Source: an uncultured Blautia sp.
GTDB lineage: Bacteria; Bacillota; Clostridia; Lachnospirales; Lachnospiraceae
DNA: 6,955 bases
Reading direction: 5' to 3'
Assembly (NCBI GenBank): GCA_934394595.1
Contig: CAKRRX010000131.1
Span: 1 to 6,955, forward strand
Below, in pieces: positions 1-6,579 of this stretch (its first letter is position 1; every line of letters starts with the position of its first letter). Below the pieces are notes generated by a model that saw nothing but the letters and a program-made list of their open reading frames with translations, was not told the DNA's origin and did not search any database. Both the position numbers and the translations under genes were made by a program.

Positions 1-1002
1 GAGCATGTAACTGTTACAGGATCAACCCACTTACTCTCAGTGTACATATGTTTAGTTACAACAAAGCGTTCCCCAGTAGTACCATCGGATTTCTCGTATT
101 CCTCTGTATACCCTTCTTTTGGTACAAGCGTATACTCCGTATGACCAGGGATCGTAGCCTCATAATGACCCTCTTCCTCATGAGGGATCTCCTCAGTCCA
201 TGCTTCCTTAACCAGCTCCTTGATGTGTCTCAGCCGGATGCGTAATCACAGTCGTTTCAGCTACCCATTTATGAGTATGCTGATCTTTTTTTGCGTCTGG
301 AATCCATTTCCCGGAAGCATCTACATAATAATCCCCGATCCAGGTATCTGTTAGCATAGCACCTAATGCGCCAACGTAGTAATTTCCAACCCATTGATTT
401 GCCAGCATCCAGCCGGAAGCATCAAAATAATACCAGAATCCATTAATCTTTTCCCAGTCATTTTTCGTATATCCACCGTCCGCGTGACGATACCACCAGC
501 GGTTTCCACTCTGGATCCACTGAGCCGTAGCGTTAGTTTTCCCCGGAACCCATTTACCAGATCCGTCTACATAGTAATTACCGATCCACTGGTTCGTCAG
601 CATCGCGCCGGATCCACCAACATAATAATTACCGATCCATTGATTTGCAGCCATATCCCCGTTACCCGGATTCAGATAATACCATGATCCGTTGACCAGC
701 TGCCAACCGGTCTTCATAGATCCGTCATTCGCAGCACCGAGATAGTACCATTTTCCATTACTGAGGAACCAGCCGGAGCGCATATATCCCCGTGCATCAA
801 AAGCATGCCATTTCCCGTTGATGACTTTCCACTGGCTCACCGGATAAGATCCATTATCTTCCTGCCACCACCAGCCGGTCTTATTCTGTTTCCACGATGC
901 CGCTTCTACACTGACTGGTAAAACAGCAGAAGCGATCATAGCAGAAGATAAACACAGTGCAATTCCTTTTTTGAAATTTTTTAAATTTAATTTCTTTTTC
1001 AT
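1..1002 (-). pseudogene. Frameshifted, edge-truncated secreted cell-wall-binding repeat protein (paralog of the gene at 1060-2367)
   Basis: The intact frame runs from 1002 to a stop at 208-210 (264 aa). It has a signal peptide (MKKKLNLKNFKK basic start, hydrophobic core, likely cleavage after SVEA at residue 34), then aromatic- and glycine-rich cell-wall/choline-binding-type repeats (NGKWYYL, NGSWYYL, NQWIGNYYV units). The frame fails just after the HTHKW...THPAE segment. In the next frame (codons ending at 207, 204 ... 3) translation stays open to the left edge and reads as a continuation: HIKELVKEAWTEEIPHEEEG, then further Glu/Tyr/Thr-rich tail. This fits one gene broken by a frameshift around 219-231. 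A longer start at 1020 is possible, but AAAGGA (1012-1017) lies 9 bp before the ATG at 1002, so 1002 is preferred. The gene lies 57 bp downstream of its intact paralog and probably shares its transcript. Cell-wall or polysaccharide binding is inferred from the repeat family; the ligand is unknown. A sequencing error could also explain the break. Confidence 0.8.
250..897 (-). repeat. Downstream copy of a ~650-bp direct repeat shared by the two wall-binding genes
   Basis: This block matches 1627-2274 at a constant offset of 1377 bp with no indels. The longest near-identical part is about 540-890. It encodes the first wall-binding repeats, from the WKQNKTGWWW motif onward. Similarity falls away in the signal peptide on one side and in the tail on the other. 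Confidence 0.85.
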
Positions 1003-1011
1003 ATCATTTGT

Positions 1012-1017
1012 TCCTTT
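1012..1017 (-). promoter_or_regulatory. Ribosome binding site fixing the start at 1002
   Basis: AAAGGA sits 9 bp upstream of the ATG at 1002-1000. It would lie inside the coding region if the upstream in-frame ATG at 1020 were used, and no comparable purine-rich site precedes 1020. This favours the shorter protein, which also begins with a conventional signal peptide. Confidence 0.6.
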
Positions 1018-1059
1018 CATATGTAACCTAGTTCATACAATAAGAGCGCTATAGAATAT

Positions 1060-2367
1060 TTATTTTGTAACACCACATATAGTACATATGGTTTTAGTAG
1101 ACTTTTCTGTTCGTGATGGTTTATCAACAACCCAGACAGTACCTCGAACACATGGTTTTGTTTCGACCCATGCACGTTCTGTATATGCTTCTTTGTCAAT
1201 TACATATTTTTCATCATAAACAGCTTCTTTATCAACAATATACTCATCCCAGGCAGCTTTGGTTTCAACCCATGTATCTTCATCGTATGCCTCTTTGTCA
1301 ACTATGGTTACTTCTTCCTGACCATAATGGATTGCTTCGCCGAGATTTTCATGATATTCTATATGTGCATCAATACTTTCCTGCGTAGTACCCATATCTG
1401 CTCCACACTGTCTACAGATATAATGGAGTTCAGTGTGAGTAACGGCATCGTGGTGTACTGTTCTGTACTCACCTTCGGCATCATGATGAACTGTATGCCC
1501 CACTTCCTCAGAAATCAATGTCTTTTCTATATGTCCCTCTTCTGGATATTCAATATTAATCCAGTAACCTTCGGCTGGTTCTAAGGTTGTAACTTCCCAG
1601 TGTCCTTCTTCAGGATAAGTGATGACAGTTGTTTCTGTTAGCCATTTATGAGTGTGCTGATCTTTTGTTGCACCCGGAACCCATTTTCCTGATTCGTCCA
1701 CATAGTAGTTGCCGATCCACTGGTTTGTCAGCATCGCACCGGAGCCACCAACATAATAGTTGCCGATCCATTGATTGCTGAGCATCCAACCGGCATTATC
1801 GAAATAATACCAGGATCCATTAATCTTTTCCCAGCCATTTTTCGTATATCCACCGTCCGCGTGACGATACCACCAGCGGTTTCCACTCTGGATCCACTGA
1901 GCCGTAGCTTTTGTTTTCCCCGGAACCCATTTTCCTGATTCGTCTACATAGTAATTACCGATCCATTGGTTCGTCAGCATCGCGCCGGATCCACCAACAT
2001 AATAATTACCGATCCATTGATTTGCAGCCATATCCCCATTACCCGGATTCAGATAATACCATGATCCGTTGACTAACTGCCAACCGGTCTTCATAGATCC
2101 GTCATTCGCAGCACCGAGATAGTACCATTTCCCATTACTGAGAAACCAGCCGGAGCGCATATATCCCCGTGCATCAAAAGCATACCATTTTCCGTTGATG
2201 ACTTTCCACTGGCTCACCGGATAAGATCCGTTATCCTCCTGCCACCACCAGCCGGTCTTGTTTTGCTTCCATGTGGCAGCCTGTACGCTGACCGGAGCGA
2301 GTGAAGATGCCAGTAAAAATGCAGACATTCCAAACGCAAGACATTTCTTGAGTATTTTGTTTTTCAT
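1060..2367 (-). CDS. Secreted cell-wall-binding repeat protein with His-rich, zinc-finger-like tail
   Basis: This 435-aa protein starts at an ATG preceded by AAAGGGGG (2374-2381, 6-bp spacing). Residues 1-30 are a signal peptide with likely cleavage after SVQA. Residues 32-232 are aromatic/glycine repeats of the CW_binding_1 (choline/glucan-binding) type, such as NGKWYYL, NGSWYYL, GYMRSGW and NQWIGNYYV. The unit at 117-150 is repeated almost unchanged at 199-232. Residues 236-316 are rich in His, Glu and Tyr (HTHKW, EEGHWE, TVHHDAEGEYRTVHHDA). Residues 318-339 form a C-x2-C-x13-H-x3-H knuckle (C318, C321, H335, H339). Residues about 355-420 carry degenerate VDKEAYDExxWVETK repeats, and the protein ends with C428-x2-C431-GVTK. 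There is no LPXTG motif, so surface retention would rely on the repeats. The protein is probably exported and attached non-covalently to the wall or a glycan. No enzymatic domain is visible. Secretion and repeat type are well supported; ligand and tail function are unknown. Confidence 0.9.
   Translation of the reverse strand: MKNKILKKCLAFGMSAFLLASSLAPVSVQAATWKQNKTGWWWQEDNGSYPVSQWKVINGKWYAFDARGYMRSGWFLSNGKWYYLGAANDGSMKTGWQLVNGSWYYLNPGNGDMAANQWIGNYYVGGSGAMLTNQWIGNYYVDESGKWVPGKTKATAQWIQSGNRWWYRHADGGYTKNGWEKINGSWYYFDNAGWMLSNQWIGNYYVGGSGAMLTNQWIGNYYVDESGKWVPGATKDQHTHKWLTETTVITYPEEGHWEVTTLEPAEGYWINIEYPEEGHIEKTLISEEVGHTVHHDAEGEYRTVHHDAVTHTELHYICRQCGADMGTTQESIDAHIEYHENLGEAIHYGQEEVTIVDKEAYDEDTWVETKAAWDEYIVDKEAVYDEKYVIDKEAYTERAWVETKPCVRGTVWVVDKPSRTEKSTKTICTICGVTK
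1627..2274 (-). repeat. Upstream copy of the ~650-bp direct repeat
   Basis: Partner of the block at 250-897 and coding for the whole wall-binding module of the intact gene. Near-identity of both copies, including silent positions, points to a recent tandem duplication or ongoing gene conversion. Confidence 0.85.
1672..2019 (-). repeat. Internal duplication of a 34-aa wall-binding unit
   Basis: The segments 1918-2019 (residues 117-150) and 1672-1773 (residues 199-232) encode the same NQWIGNYYVGGSGAMLTNQW... unit ending in DESGKWVPG. In the broken paralog the second unit (about 295-396) has diverged (GALGAMLTDTWIGDYYVDA), so the two copies in the intact gene look recently homogenised. Confidence 0.75.
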
Positions 2368-2502
2368 GATGTTCCCCCTTTGTAATATATTTTACAGATC
2401 CTTATCAATTTGCAGGTCGAAAGGCAATCATACCCTCTATATTACAGATGCATGAAATCTGATTTTGGTTTTGAATTCTTCCCTATATAAAATTTGAACT
2501 TA

Positions 2503-2514
2503 TGGGTGGGTAAA
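2503..2514 (+). repeat. 12-bp direct repeat, left copy
   Basis: TGGGTGGGTAAA lies between the divergent starts of the wall-binding gene and the orphan gene. The same 12 bases recur at 3374-3385, so the two copies bracket the orphan gene and its terminator. The meaning is unclear: it could be a module boundary, a regulator site or chance. Confidence 0.5.
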
Positions 2515-2552
2515 AAAGCATTTAAAGGATAAAATGCACTATATAAATAGAA

Positions 2553-2558
2553 AGGAGG
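2553..2558 (+). promoter_or_regulatory. Strong ribosome binding site fixing the start at 2567
   Basis: AGGAGG with 8-bp spacing to the ATG at 2567. The longer open frame beginning at 2534 would place this site inside the coding region, so 2567 is the better start. Confidence 0.85.
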
Positions 2559-2566
2559 AGAACTTG

Positions 2567-3310
2567 ATGAAAAAAAGTTCTTACACATATTTAAAAAATA
2601 TTAAAAGTTATAGCAAAGAAGAATTGATGAGAGAAATTGATTCTCTTGCACATGATATCAAAGTAGGTCAGGAGAGTGTTCTGGAAAGAATCAATCGTAT
2701 TGACAAGTTAATGAGAAGGATGCAGACAGAAAAAGCTATTAACGTAGCTTTGAGAAGATGTATCCGAAAGTACGAAAACAGAGAAGATATTATGAAAATT
2801 CTGAAATATGATGCAGAATATAGGGCAAAAAAGAAACTGTGGAAAGCAGGAAAATGTGAAAGACCTGCACATAATATCCGCGAATATATCGAAGGAGAAG
2901 ATCCAGAGATTGCTGGTAAATATGATGAAAAATTCATGAGAACCACGCGTATGAAAAAAACAAAAAGACTGTATACAGTAGAAGGTATTAATAGACTTTT
3001 GGAAAATTCTCTGAAAAAGGAGATTGCCAAAAAGGTAAGGGGCTTAGAAAGGGCAAACAAGAAAACACTGCGTGAAATTATAGAGTTTCTGGTACTTGCC
3101 CTTGACGAGTACGAAGGAGATGGCTATATTGCATCGATGTATTTGGGAATCGCGGCTGCAAGAGTCACCACGAAGGCGAAAAAAGACACTACATTTGGTG
3201 ACATGAACAACAGCGAAAAGGAGTTACAGGAGGAATATAGAAAATTAATCAGTGACTACGATACGTTGTGCAGAGAAATCCAGGAGATGGAAGAGAAAGT
3301 ATACAAATAA
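2567..3310 (+). CDS. Orphan highly charged, probably helical cytosolic protein of unknown function
   Basis: This is a 247-aa protein with a strong RBS (AGGAGG, 8-bp spacing) and its own Rho-independent terminator 10 bp after the stop, so it is very likely a real single-gene unit. I do not recognise a family. It has no signal peptide or membrane segment. It is rich in Lys, Arg and Glu and reads as mostly helix with coiled-coil character near the N-terminus (about residues 15-55, KEELMREIDSLAHDI onward) and at the C-terminus (about 215-245, SEKELQEEYRKLISDYDTL). A basic central part (about 80-165) contains RAKKKLWKAGKCERP and TTRMKKTKRLYTVEG and could contact nucleic acid, which is inference only. 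The three cysteines are scattered and form no metal motif. The gene is transcribed away from the wall-binding genes. A possible promoter is TTGGTT (2465-2470), 17 bp, TAAAAT (2488-2493), but it is weak. A 12-bp direct repeat flanks the unit. Confidence 0.85.
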   Translation: MKKSSYTYLKNIKSYSKEELMREIDSLAHDIKVGQESVLERINRIDKLMRRMQTEKAINVALRRCIRKYENREDIMKILKYDAEYRAKKKLWKAGKCERPAHNIREYIEGEDPEIAGKYDEKFMRTTRMKKTKRLYTVEGINRLLENSLKKEIAKKVRGLERANKKTLREIIEFLVLALDEYEGDGYIASMYLGIAAARVTTKAKKDTTFGDMNNSEKELQEEYRKLISDYDTLCREIQEMEEKVYK

Positions 3311-3319
3311 TGTGTGATA

Positions 3320-3347
3320 AAAAGGAAGGGAGATCCCTTCCTTTTTT
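3320..3347 (+). terminator. Rho-independent terminator of the orphan gene
   Basis: Perfect stem AAAAGGAAGGG (3320-3330) with CCCTTCCTTTT (3335-3345), AGAT loop, and a run of six T at 3342-3347. It begins 10 bp after the stop codon of the gene at 2567-3310. Confidence 0.92.
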
Positions 3348-3373
3348 AGTGAAAAAATATACAGACAGTAGAT

Positions 3374-3385
3374 GTGGGTGGGTAA
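3374..3385 (+). repeat. 12-bp direct repeat, right copy
   Basis: TGGGTGGGTAAA, identical to 2503-2514, located just after the terminator of the orphan gene. Confidence 0.5.
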
Positions 3386-3436
3386 ATAGAGAGAATTTTA
3401 AGTAAAAAATAATCCTTGTTTACTGCATTTTCAAAA

Positions 3437-3679
3437 CCCAGCGTTCCGAAGGATGTCCAGAACGACGGTTCCTAACAGGGCAGAGGGTCGGCTGGGCAAG
3501 CGTATTTCTGTAAATGTACTTCTATAAGCCGATTTTAGGAAAAAGAGAAAGTAATGGTAGATATCTTTGATTTTTTTGAAAAAAGTAGTTGATGATTTAA
3601 TTCTTAAGGCATGGGTAATGCCCGAATCCAAATATTCCATTGGCGAGTAGGCAGCTAAGAAGAAATAGCTGCCTATTTT
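3437..3679 (+). ncRNA. Candidate structured RNA or non-coding repeat in the gene-free stretch 3348-3811
   Basis: I find no convincing gene here. A 96-codon minus-strand frame (3431-3721) lacks a good RBS and crosses the hairpins. What can be seen is a 6-bp pairing CCCAGC (3437-3442) with GCTGGG (3491-3496) enclosing a small GAAC-GACG-GTTC hairpin (3460-3471), a hairpin GGCAT-GGGTA-ATGCC (3608-3622), and a terminator-like hairpin at 3648-3679. This layout, a folded 5' part and an intrinsic terminator at the 3' end, would fit a small RNA of about 240 nt read on the plus strand. No known RNA family is recognised and no clear promoter is seen upstream. It may instead be a degraded intergenic repeat. 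Confidence 0.3.
3648..3679 (+). terminator. Terminator-like hairpin upstream of the ATPase/nuclease gene
   Basis: Ten-bp perfect stem TAGGCAGCTA (3648-3657) with TAGCTGCCTA (3666-3675), 8-nt loop, followed by TTTT (3676-3679). It lies about 300 bp past the previous gene's terminator and about 70 bp before the next promoter. It therefore either ends an uncharacterised transcript or insulates the downstream gene. Confidence 0.6.
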
Positions 3680-3745
3680 ACTATGTGAGAGGAAAATCCG
3701 TAAAAGGACAGGATCAGACAACCCACTGTGTGCAAAAGGAATGGC

Positions 3746-3774
3746 TTGCGTTCATATTGGAGTGTGGGTATAAT
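3746..3774 (+). promoter_or_regulatory. Sigma-A-type promoter of the ATPase/nuclease gene
   Basis: Perfect -10 TATAAT (3769-3774) with a weak -35 TTGCGT (3746-3751) at exactly 17 bp. Transcription would begin near 3781 and give a leader of about 30 nt before the ATG at 3812. The promoter overlaps the 5' part of the open frame that begins with GTG at 3728, which argues against that upstream start. Confidence 0.7.
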
Positions 3775-3797
3775 AGAAAAAAGATATGGTAAAAAAC

Positions 3798-3804
3798 AGG
3801 AGGG
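3798..3804 (+). promoter_or_regulatory. Ribosome binding site fixing the start at 3812
   Basis: AGGAGGG with 7-bp spacing to the ATG at 3812. No good site precedes the upstream GTG at 3728. Confidence 0.85.
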
Positions 3805-3811
3805 ATGGCTC

Positions 3812-5407
3812 ATGGGGACGTATTTGAATCCGGGGAATGGATTATTTAAGATTGCGTTGAAGTCGCAGATTTTTGTGGATAAGAGCAGATTGATTGAAGT
3901 GACAAACCGGTGTGTTGGAACCATGCAGAGATTTATCTGCGTGAGCCGTCCGAGAAGATTTGGAAAGTCTATGGCTGCGGATATGCTTGCAGCGTATTAT
4001 CAACGCGGGGTGGACGCAGATTCGCTGTTTCGGGAGTTAAAAATTGCAGACTGTGCTTCTTATGCAGAGCATCGAAACCAGTATGATGTGTTGAAAGTTA
4101 ATATGCAGGAATTTTTAAGCGCAACGGATAGTGTAGAAGATATGTTACAGATGGTGCGTAATTATCTGATTTTTGATCTGCGGGAAGCGTTTGCAGAGGT
4201 ACGCCTGCGGGATGAGAAAAATCTGGTTCAGGTGATGAAGGATATCTATGCTGCAACCGGACACTCGTTTGTGATTCTGATTGACGAGTGGGATTGTTTG
4301 TTTCGGGAATATCAAAGTGATAAGGAAGCGCAGAAAAAGTATTTGGATTTTCTTCGAGCGTGGCTGAAAGATAAGGAATATGTGGCCCTTGCTTACATGA
4401 CTGGGATTTTGCCGATCAAAAAGTATGGATCTCATTCGGCGCTGAATATGTTTTCTGAATATTCCATGACAAATCCACGGGAAATGGCAGAATTTTTCGG
4501 CTTTACAGAAGAGGAAGTGCAGGAACTTTGCAAAGAGTATGGAAGAAGTTTTGAGGAAACGCAGGCCTGGTATGACGGGTATGAACTGACTACGATGAGT
4601 GGGAATGAACTGAAAACATACGCAATGTACAGCCCCAAATCTGTAGTGGATGCTATGTTGAGCGGAATTTTCGATAATTACTGGAATCAGACGGAGACAT
4701 ATGAAGCGTTGAAAGCTTATATTCACATGAATTTTGAAGGATTGAAAGACGATATTGTGAAAATGCTGGCCGGAGAGCGGATCCGAATCAATATTGGTAC
4801 ATTTTCCAATGATATGACCACGTTTCAGGGAAAGGATGATGTGCTGACGCTGTTAGTGCATCTTGGATATCTGAGTTATCATTGGACAGAGAAAACCGTG
4901 TCTATTCCGAACAAAGAAGTTTCCCAGGAGTATGTCAATGCGATCAGTACAATGGACTGGAAAGAAGTGATCCGATCAGTGGAAGCATCAAGAAATCTTC
5001 TGGAGTCACTCTGGAATATGGATGAGGATGCGGTTGCCAGAGGAATTGAAAGAGCGCATCAGGAGATTTCGGCGTTGGAATATAATGATGAAAATTCATT
5101 GAGCTGTACGATCAGTCTGGCGTTCTATTTTGCAAGGGAATATTACACGGTGATCCGGGAACTTCCGACAGGAAAAGGATTTGCAGATATTTGTTTTATA
5201 CCGAGAAAAATGTATGCAGATAAGCCTGCGGTTGTAGTTGAACTGAAATGGGACAAAAGTGCCCGGGGAGCACTGGAGCAGATAAAAGACCGGGAGTATG
5301 TGGAGGCGTTGAAGGAATATAAGGGAAATTTGCTGTTGGCAGGAATTAATTATGATAGGAAAACGAAAACGCATACATGTGTGATTGAAAAATTTCAGAA
5401 AGTGTGA
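3812..5407 (+). CDS. AAA-ATPase-like protein with C-terminal PD-(D/E)XK nuclease-like domain
   Basis: This is a 531-aa protein of the PF09820 (AAA-ATPase_like) plus PF08011 (PDDEXK_9) architecture. Visible hallmarks are the FVDKSRLI motif (21-28), a Walker A-like SRPRRFGKS (45-53), Walker B ILIDEWD (D158, E159), the family segment TGILPIKK (from about 197) with SALNMFSEY after it, and WYDGY (253-257). The C-terminal part carries GFADICFIP (D459) and VVVELKW (E477, K479) followed by ALEQIKDREY, which matches the D...ExK core of PD-(D/E)XK nucleases, so all core residues seem intact. Length is typical of the family. Members are cytosolic, often present in several dispersed copies per genome and of unproven function; roles in defence or as selfish genes have been suggested. 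ATP-dependent action on nucleic acid is an inference. It is a single-gene unit with its own promoter, converging on the FUSC gene over a shared terminator. Confidence 0.93.
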   Translation: MGTYLNPGNGLFKIALKSQIFVDKSRLIEVTNRCVGTMQRFICVSRPRRFGKSMAADMLAAYYQRGVDADSLFRELKIADCASYAEHRNQYDVLKVNMQEFLSATDSVEDMLQMVRNYLIFDLREAFAEVRLRDEKNLVQVMKDIYAATGHSFVILIDEWDCLFREYQSDKEAQKKYLDFLRAWLKDKEYVALAYMTGILPIKKYGSHSALNMFSEYSMTNPREMAEFFGFTEEEVQELCKEYGRSFEETQAWYDGYELTTMSGNELKTYAMYSPKSVVDAMLSGIFDNYWNQTETYEALKAYIHMNFEGLKDDIVKMLAGERIRINIGTFSNDMTTFQGKDDVLTLLVHLGYLSYHWTEKTVSIPNKEVSQEYVNAISTMDWKEVIRSVEASRNLLESLWNMDEDAVARGIERAHQEISALEYNDENSLSCTISLAFYFAREYYTVIRELPTGKGFADICFIPRKMYADKPAVVVELKWDKSARGALEQIKDREYVEALKEYKGNLLLAGINYDRKTKTHTCVIEKFQKV

Positions 5408-5436
5408 GTTATCAGTATTGGTTTGAGAAAAAAGCG

Positions 5437-5467
5437 AAGAGGGTCTGGCGTGATGCCGGACCCTCTT
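5437..5467. terminator. Bidirectional hairpin terminator between convergent genes
   Basis: A 13-bp stem pairs AAGAGGGTC-T-GGC (5437-5449) with GCC-G-GACCCTCTT (5455-5467), with one T-G wobble and a 5-nt loop. On the minus strand it is followed by CGCTTTTTT, a good T-tract for the FUSC gene, which stops at 5476. On the plus strand the T-run is short (CTTTAG), so it is weaker for the ATPase/nuclease gene, which stops 29 bp upstream. Confidence 0.85.
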
Positions 5468-5475
5468 TAGTAATA

Positions 5476-6537
5476 CTATCTTTGTCTGACAGAAACTCTT
5501 TCTGTAACATTCACTTGAATTTTATCCCAGAGTCTGTTGCAAAGAATCGTATAAGCAGCACCGAAGATGTTGGTTCCGATACGGAGAACCAAGGCGTAAG
5601 GAAGACCGAAAAGTGTGGTGGCGATGGAGAGGGCACCAAAGGTGTTGAAAACGGTCTGCCATGGATAGCTTGCAGAGTAGCCGACGCCGATTCCGCCGAT
5701 CATTCCGATATATGGGTACATACTCTCGGGAAGCAGAAAATAGAGCACCAGAAAAACAGCGCATCCGATGATATTGTATAATCCTCTCGGAACAGCACGT
5801 TGTTCACAGTCTTTTGTAAAAGGAAGACATACGGACATACAGGCGATTCCTGCCCACATGGCACGGGGAAGACCTGCCAAATTTATAAAAAGCATGGCAC
5901 TCGAAACGATAAAAGTCAGTTTCAGATACCAGCGGCTTCTTGCAGAGTGCAGATCGAATTCGCGGAAAAGATCTGAAAAAGTTCTGCGGTAGGGACGATT
6001 TTTCTGATTTTTATAGAAAATCCCCATACACAGGAGCATTCCCACGAAAAGACCGATGACGCGAAGCAGATAGGCATGTCCCTGCACATCATATCCGGTC
6101 AGAAGAAGATAACCAAGAACAAAAGTGGAATGATTATACATAATAACATTGTGGCATCCAAGAATCATTAGTAACAGGATGCAGACAAGATGCACAAGAA
6201 ATCCTGCCAGTGGCGGAAGCATATTTGCGAGACGCGGTCCGGTCATGAGAATAGCAAAGAGGAGGAGGATAACACCAAGTCCATGTGTGGTTCGAATCCC
6301 GAAATCGGCCTGCCGGAGTACCAGAATAGCCAGAAGTACCGTAACACCTACGACGCTGTTCTCGGTTTCAAGAAATTTGCTGAAAAGAGAAACAACCGCT
6401 ACACAAAAAGCCATGACCAAATATACTTTAAAATTGTAAATCAGAATATGGCGCCTTTTTTCTTTTGGGGTGGTAGTTTTGTGAATCAGTTGCTTGGATC
6501 CGGCAGAACTTAACTGCAGTTCCTGATAAAAAGTCAT
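5476..6537 (-). CDS. FUSC-family integral membrane protein (aromatic acid exporter / fusaric acid resistance-like)
   Basis: This 353-aa polytopic membrane protein has about ten to twelve hydrophobic segments in two halves: residues about 36-175 and about 205-330. They are split by a charged cytoplasmic linker (176-204, NQKNRPYRRTFSDLFREFDL). The two halves look like diverged copies, as in the FUSC/FUSC_2 (PF13515-type) fold, for example SVVGVTVLLAILVLRQADFG and RAMWAGIACMSVCLPFTKD. Family members include AaeB-like aromatic carboxylate exporters, but this short form has no large soluble domain, and many Firmicute relatives have no known substrate. Export of an aromatic or amphipathic compound is therefore only a family-based guess. 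The start at 6537 has AAAGGA (6547-6552) at 9-bp spacing and a good promoter at 6580-6608. The gene is monocistronic and ends at a strong hairpin. No partner periplasmic-adaptor gene is present. Confidence 0.85.
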   Translation of the reverse strand: MTFYQELQLSSAGSKQLIHKTTTPKEKRRHILIYNFKVYLVMAFCVAVVSLFSKFLETENSVVGVTVLLAILVLRQADFGIRTTHGLGVILLLFAILMTGPRLANMLPPLAGFLVHLVCILLLMILGCHNVIMYNHSTFVLGYLLLTGYDVQGHAYLLRVIGLFVGMLLCMGIFYKNQKNRPYRRTFSDLFREFDLHSARSRWYLKLTFIVSSAMLFINLAGLPRAMWAGIACMSVCLPFTKDCEQRAVPRGLYNIIGCAVFLVLYFLLPESMYPYIGMIGGIGVGYSASYPWQTVFNTFGALSIATTLFGLPYALVLRIGTNIFGAAYTILCNRLWDKIQVNVTERVSVRQR

Positions 6538-6579
6538 AAATTTTCATCCTTTCTATTTAAAAAGTAAAACGTAGAGGGA

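Noticed and set aside
205..245. Programmed ribosomal frameshifting as explanation for the broken paralog
   Set aside because: No slippery heptamer or stimulatory structure is visible at the switch point, so mutation or sequencing error is simpler.
394..687. Plus-strand open frames opposite the wall-binding genes (also near 1113-1584)
   Set aside because: They are antisense shadows of the repeat-rich coding strand. They lack ribosome sites and give low-complexity products.
295..2019. CRISPR-like or satellite array in the left third
   Set aside because: The periodic similarity is protein-coding, in frame, of uneven spacing and explained by wall-binding repeats. There are no uniform repeats with unique spacers.
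3431..3721. Minus-strand 96-codon open frame in the gene-free region
   Set aside because: No purine-rich RBS is apparent, it crosses perfect hairpins including a terminator, and the product resembles no family I recognise. It is treated as a chance or repeat-derived frame.
3728..3811. Upstream GTG start adding 28 residues to the ATPase/nuclease protein
   Set aside because: The stretch contains a perfect TATAAT with 17-bp spacing to a -35-like element. It lacks an RBS, while AGGAGGG sits 7 bp before the ATG at 3812, where family similarity begins (NPGNGLFKI).
5404..5781. Plus-strand frame running through the shared terminator into the FUSC gene
   Set aside because: It overlaps the stop of the ATPase/nuclease gene, crosses a 13-bp terminator stem and is antisense to a clear membrane protein. 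There is no RBS.
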